Part shown: piece by piece, positions 63,871 to 64,000 of the stretch | Position numbering within the stretch: the first letter of the stretch is position 1 | Layout of the letters: every line of letters starts with the position of its first letter | Source of the DNA: Paulinella micropora | Lineage: Eukaryota > Cercozoa > Imbricatea > Euglyphida > Paulinellidae | Length of the DNA: 64,000 nucleotides | Reading direction: 5' to 3' | NCBI GenBank assembly: GCA_019918135.1 | Contig: WBZZ01001140.1 | Location: 139,501 to 203,500 of the forward strand | Position numbers and translations under genes: made by a program | Notes under the pieces: model-generated | What the model was told of the DNA's origin: nothing | Databases searched by the model: none | The model's input: only the letters and a program-made list of their open reading frames with translations

Positions 63871-64000
63871 ATGCCCGGCTGGTTTGCCCACGACCACGCA
63901 GAGGCGCCGGACGAATTGTCGTGCCCTCTTTGCCTCGGCAAAGTCTGCAAAGCGGTAGCGCACAACTGCGGGCAGTGTTTCTGCCAGGACTGCTTCTCGC
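63871..64000 (+). CDS. Start of a RING-type zinc-finger gene (runs off the window)
   Basis: ATG at 63871. The 43 visible residues read MPGWFAHDHAEAPDELSCPL, then CLGKVCKAVAHNCGQCFCQD and CFS. The CPLC and CGQCFCQDC spacing fits the first half of a RING or TRAF-type finger, usually a ubiquitin ligase. Herpesviruses and other large viruses use RING proteins (for example ICP0) against host defences; equivalence is inference. The rest lies beyond position 64,000. Confidence 0.65.
   Translation, partial: MPGWFAHDHAEAPDELSCPLCLGKVCKAVAHNCGQCFCQDCFS

Larger units (their letters stand above)
29109..64000. mobile_element. Herpesvirus-like endogenous viral element, open on the right
   Basis: At least 35 kb of GC-rich, gene-dense DNA. 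The family call rests on a UL9-like origin-binding helicase, a UL52/PrimPol-like primase with its zinc motif, and a candidate S21-like maturation protease followed by a scaffold-like protein. These fit herpesvirus-related (Duplodnaviria) lineages such as malacoherpes-like or mirus-like viruses; the exact family is not settled. Accessory genes include histone H3, kelch, HNH, RING and BRO-like genes. Most frames are long, so it is probably young, or a live virus joined in assembly. About ten or more interruptions are visible, some perhaps introns. Confidence 0.7.

Noticed and set aside
29109-64000. Poxvirus or other nucleocytoplasmic large DNA virus origin as first choice
   Set aside because: Kelch, BRO-like, HNH and histone genes would fit, but the protease-scaffold order and the UL9/UL52 pair favour a herpes-like lineage. 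It is not fully excluded, because some giant viruses also carry UL9-like and primase genes.

Overview
The window is eukaryotic DNA with two different halves. Positions 1 to about 29,100 look like repeat-rich nuclear DNA. They hold Ty1/copia LTR retrotransposons, tRNA-derived SINEs with (ATT)n tails, and long microsatellites. No ordinary host protein gene was recognised there. Marine invertebrate and protist hosts both fit; the sequence does not decide between them.

Layout of the left half. A young copia element lies at 639-7280, with 293-bp LTRs that differ at one site, a 5-bp target duplication, and a half-tRNA-iMet type primer site. From about 7.3 to 20 kb there is a mosaic of at least three older copia relics: LTRs at 8434-8667, about 10.26-10.44 kb, up to 11076, and 19746-19979; an RT-RNase H block on the plus strand at 11.9-13.35 kb; and a protease-integrase-RT block on the minus strand at 16.26-13.51 kb. 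From 16.5 to 23.3 kb the DNA is mainly simple repeats, one SINE and unassigned sequence. From 23.37 to 28.9 kb some twenty SINE or SINE-like units are stacked in (TTA)n tracts.

The right half, about 29,110 to the window end, is different: GC-rich, gene-dense, with genes on both strands and long homopolymer or homopurine/homopyrimidine tracts between genes. It carries a UL9-like origin-binding helicase (57.2-61.0 kb), a UL52/PrimPol-like primase (61.4-63.3 kb), a second primase-type piece (39.4-40.6 kb), a candidate S21-like capsid maturation protease with a scaffold-like partner (36.1-37.8 kb), and a capsid-sized gene (44.5-48.06 kb). It also has a divergent histone H3, a short kelch protein, an HNH nuclease, duplicated BRO-like genes and the start of a RING-type gene. 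I read it as a herpesvirus-like (Duplodnaviria-type) endogenous element of at least 35 kb that runs out of the window on the right. Most reading frames are long. There are perhaps ten or more frame interruptions, some of which may be introns or homopolymer errors.

How the parts may work together: the helicase and primase form a replication module. A 48-bp inverted repeat with 25-bp iterons, flanked by AC and GT arms (34.3-35.6 kb), is the best candidate replication origin; a second hairpin cluster lies at 56.8-57.1 kb. The protease, scaffold and large gene would form the virion module. The H3-like, kelch, RING and HNH proteins are accessory genes. Family names rest on motifs read by eye; no database search was possible.
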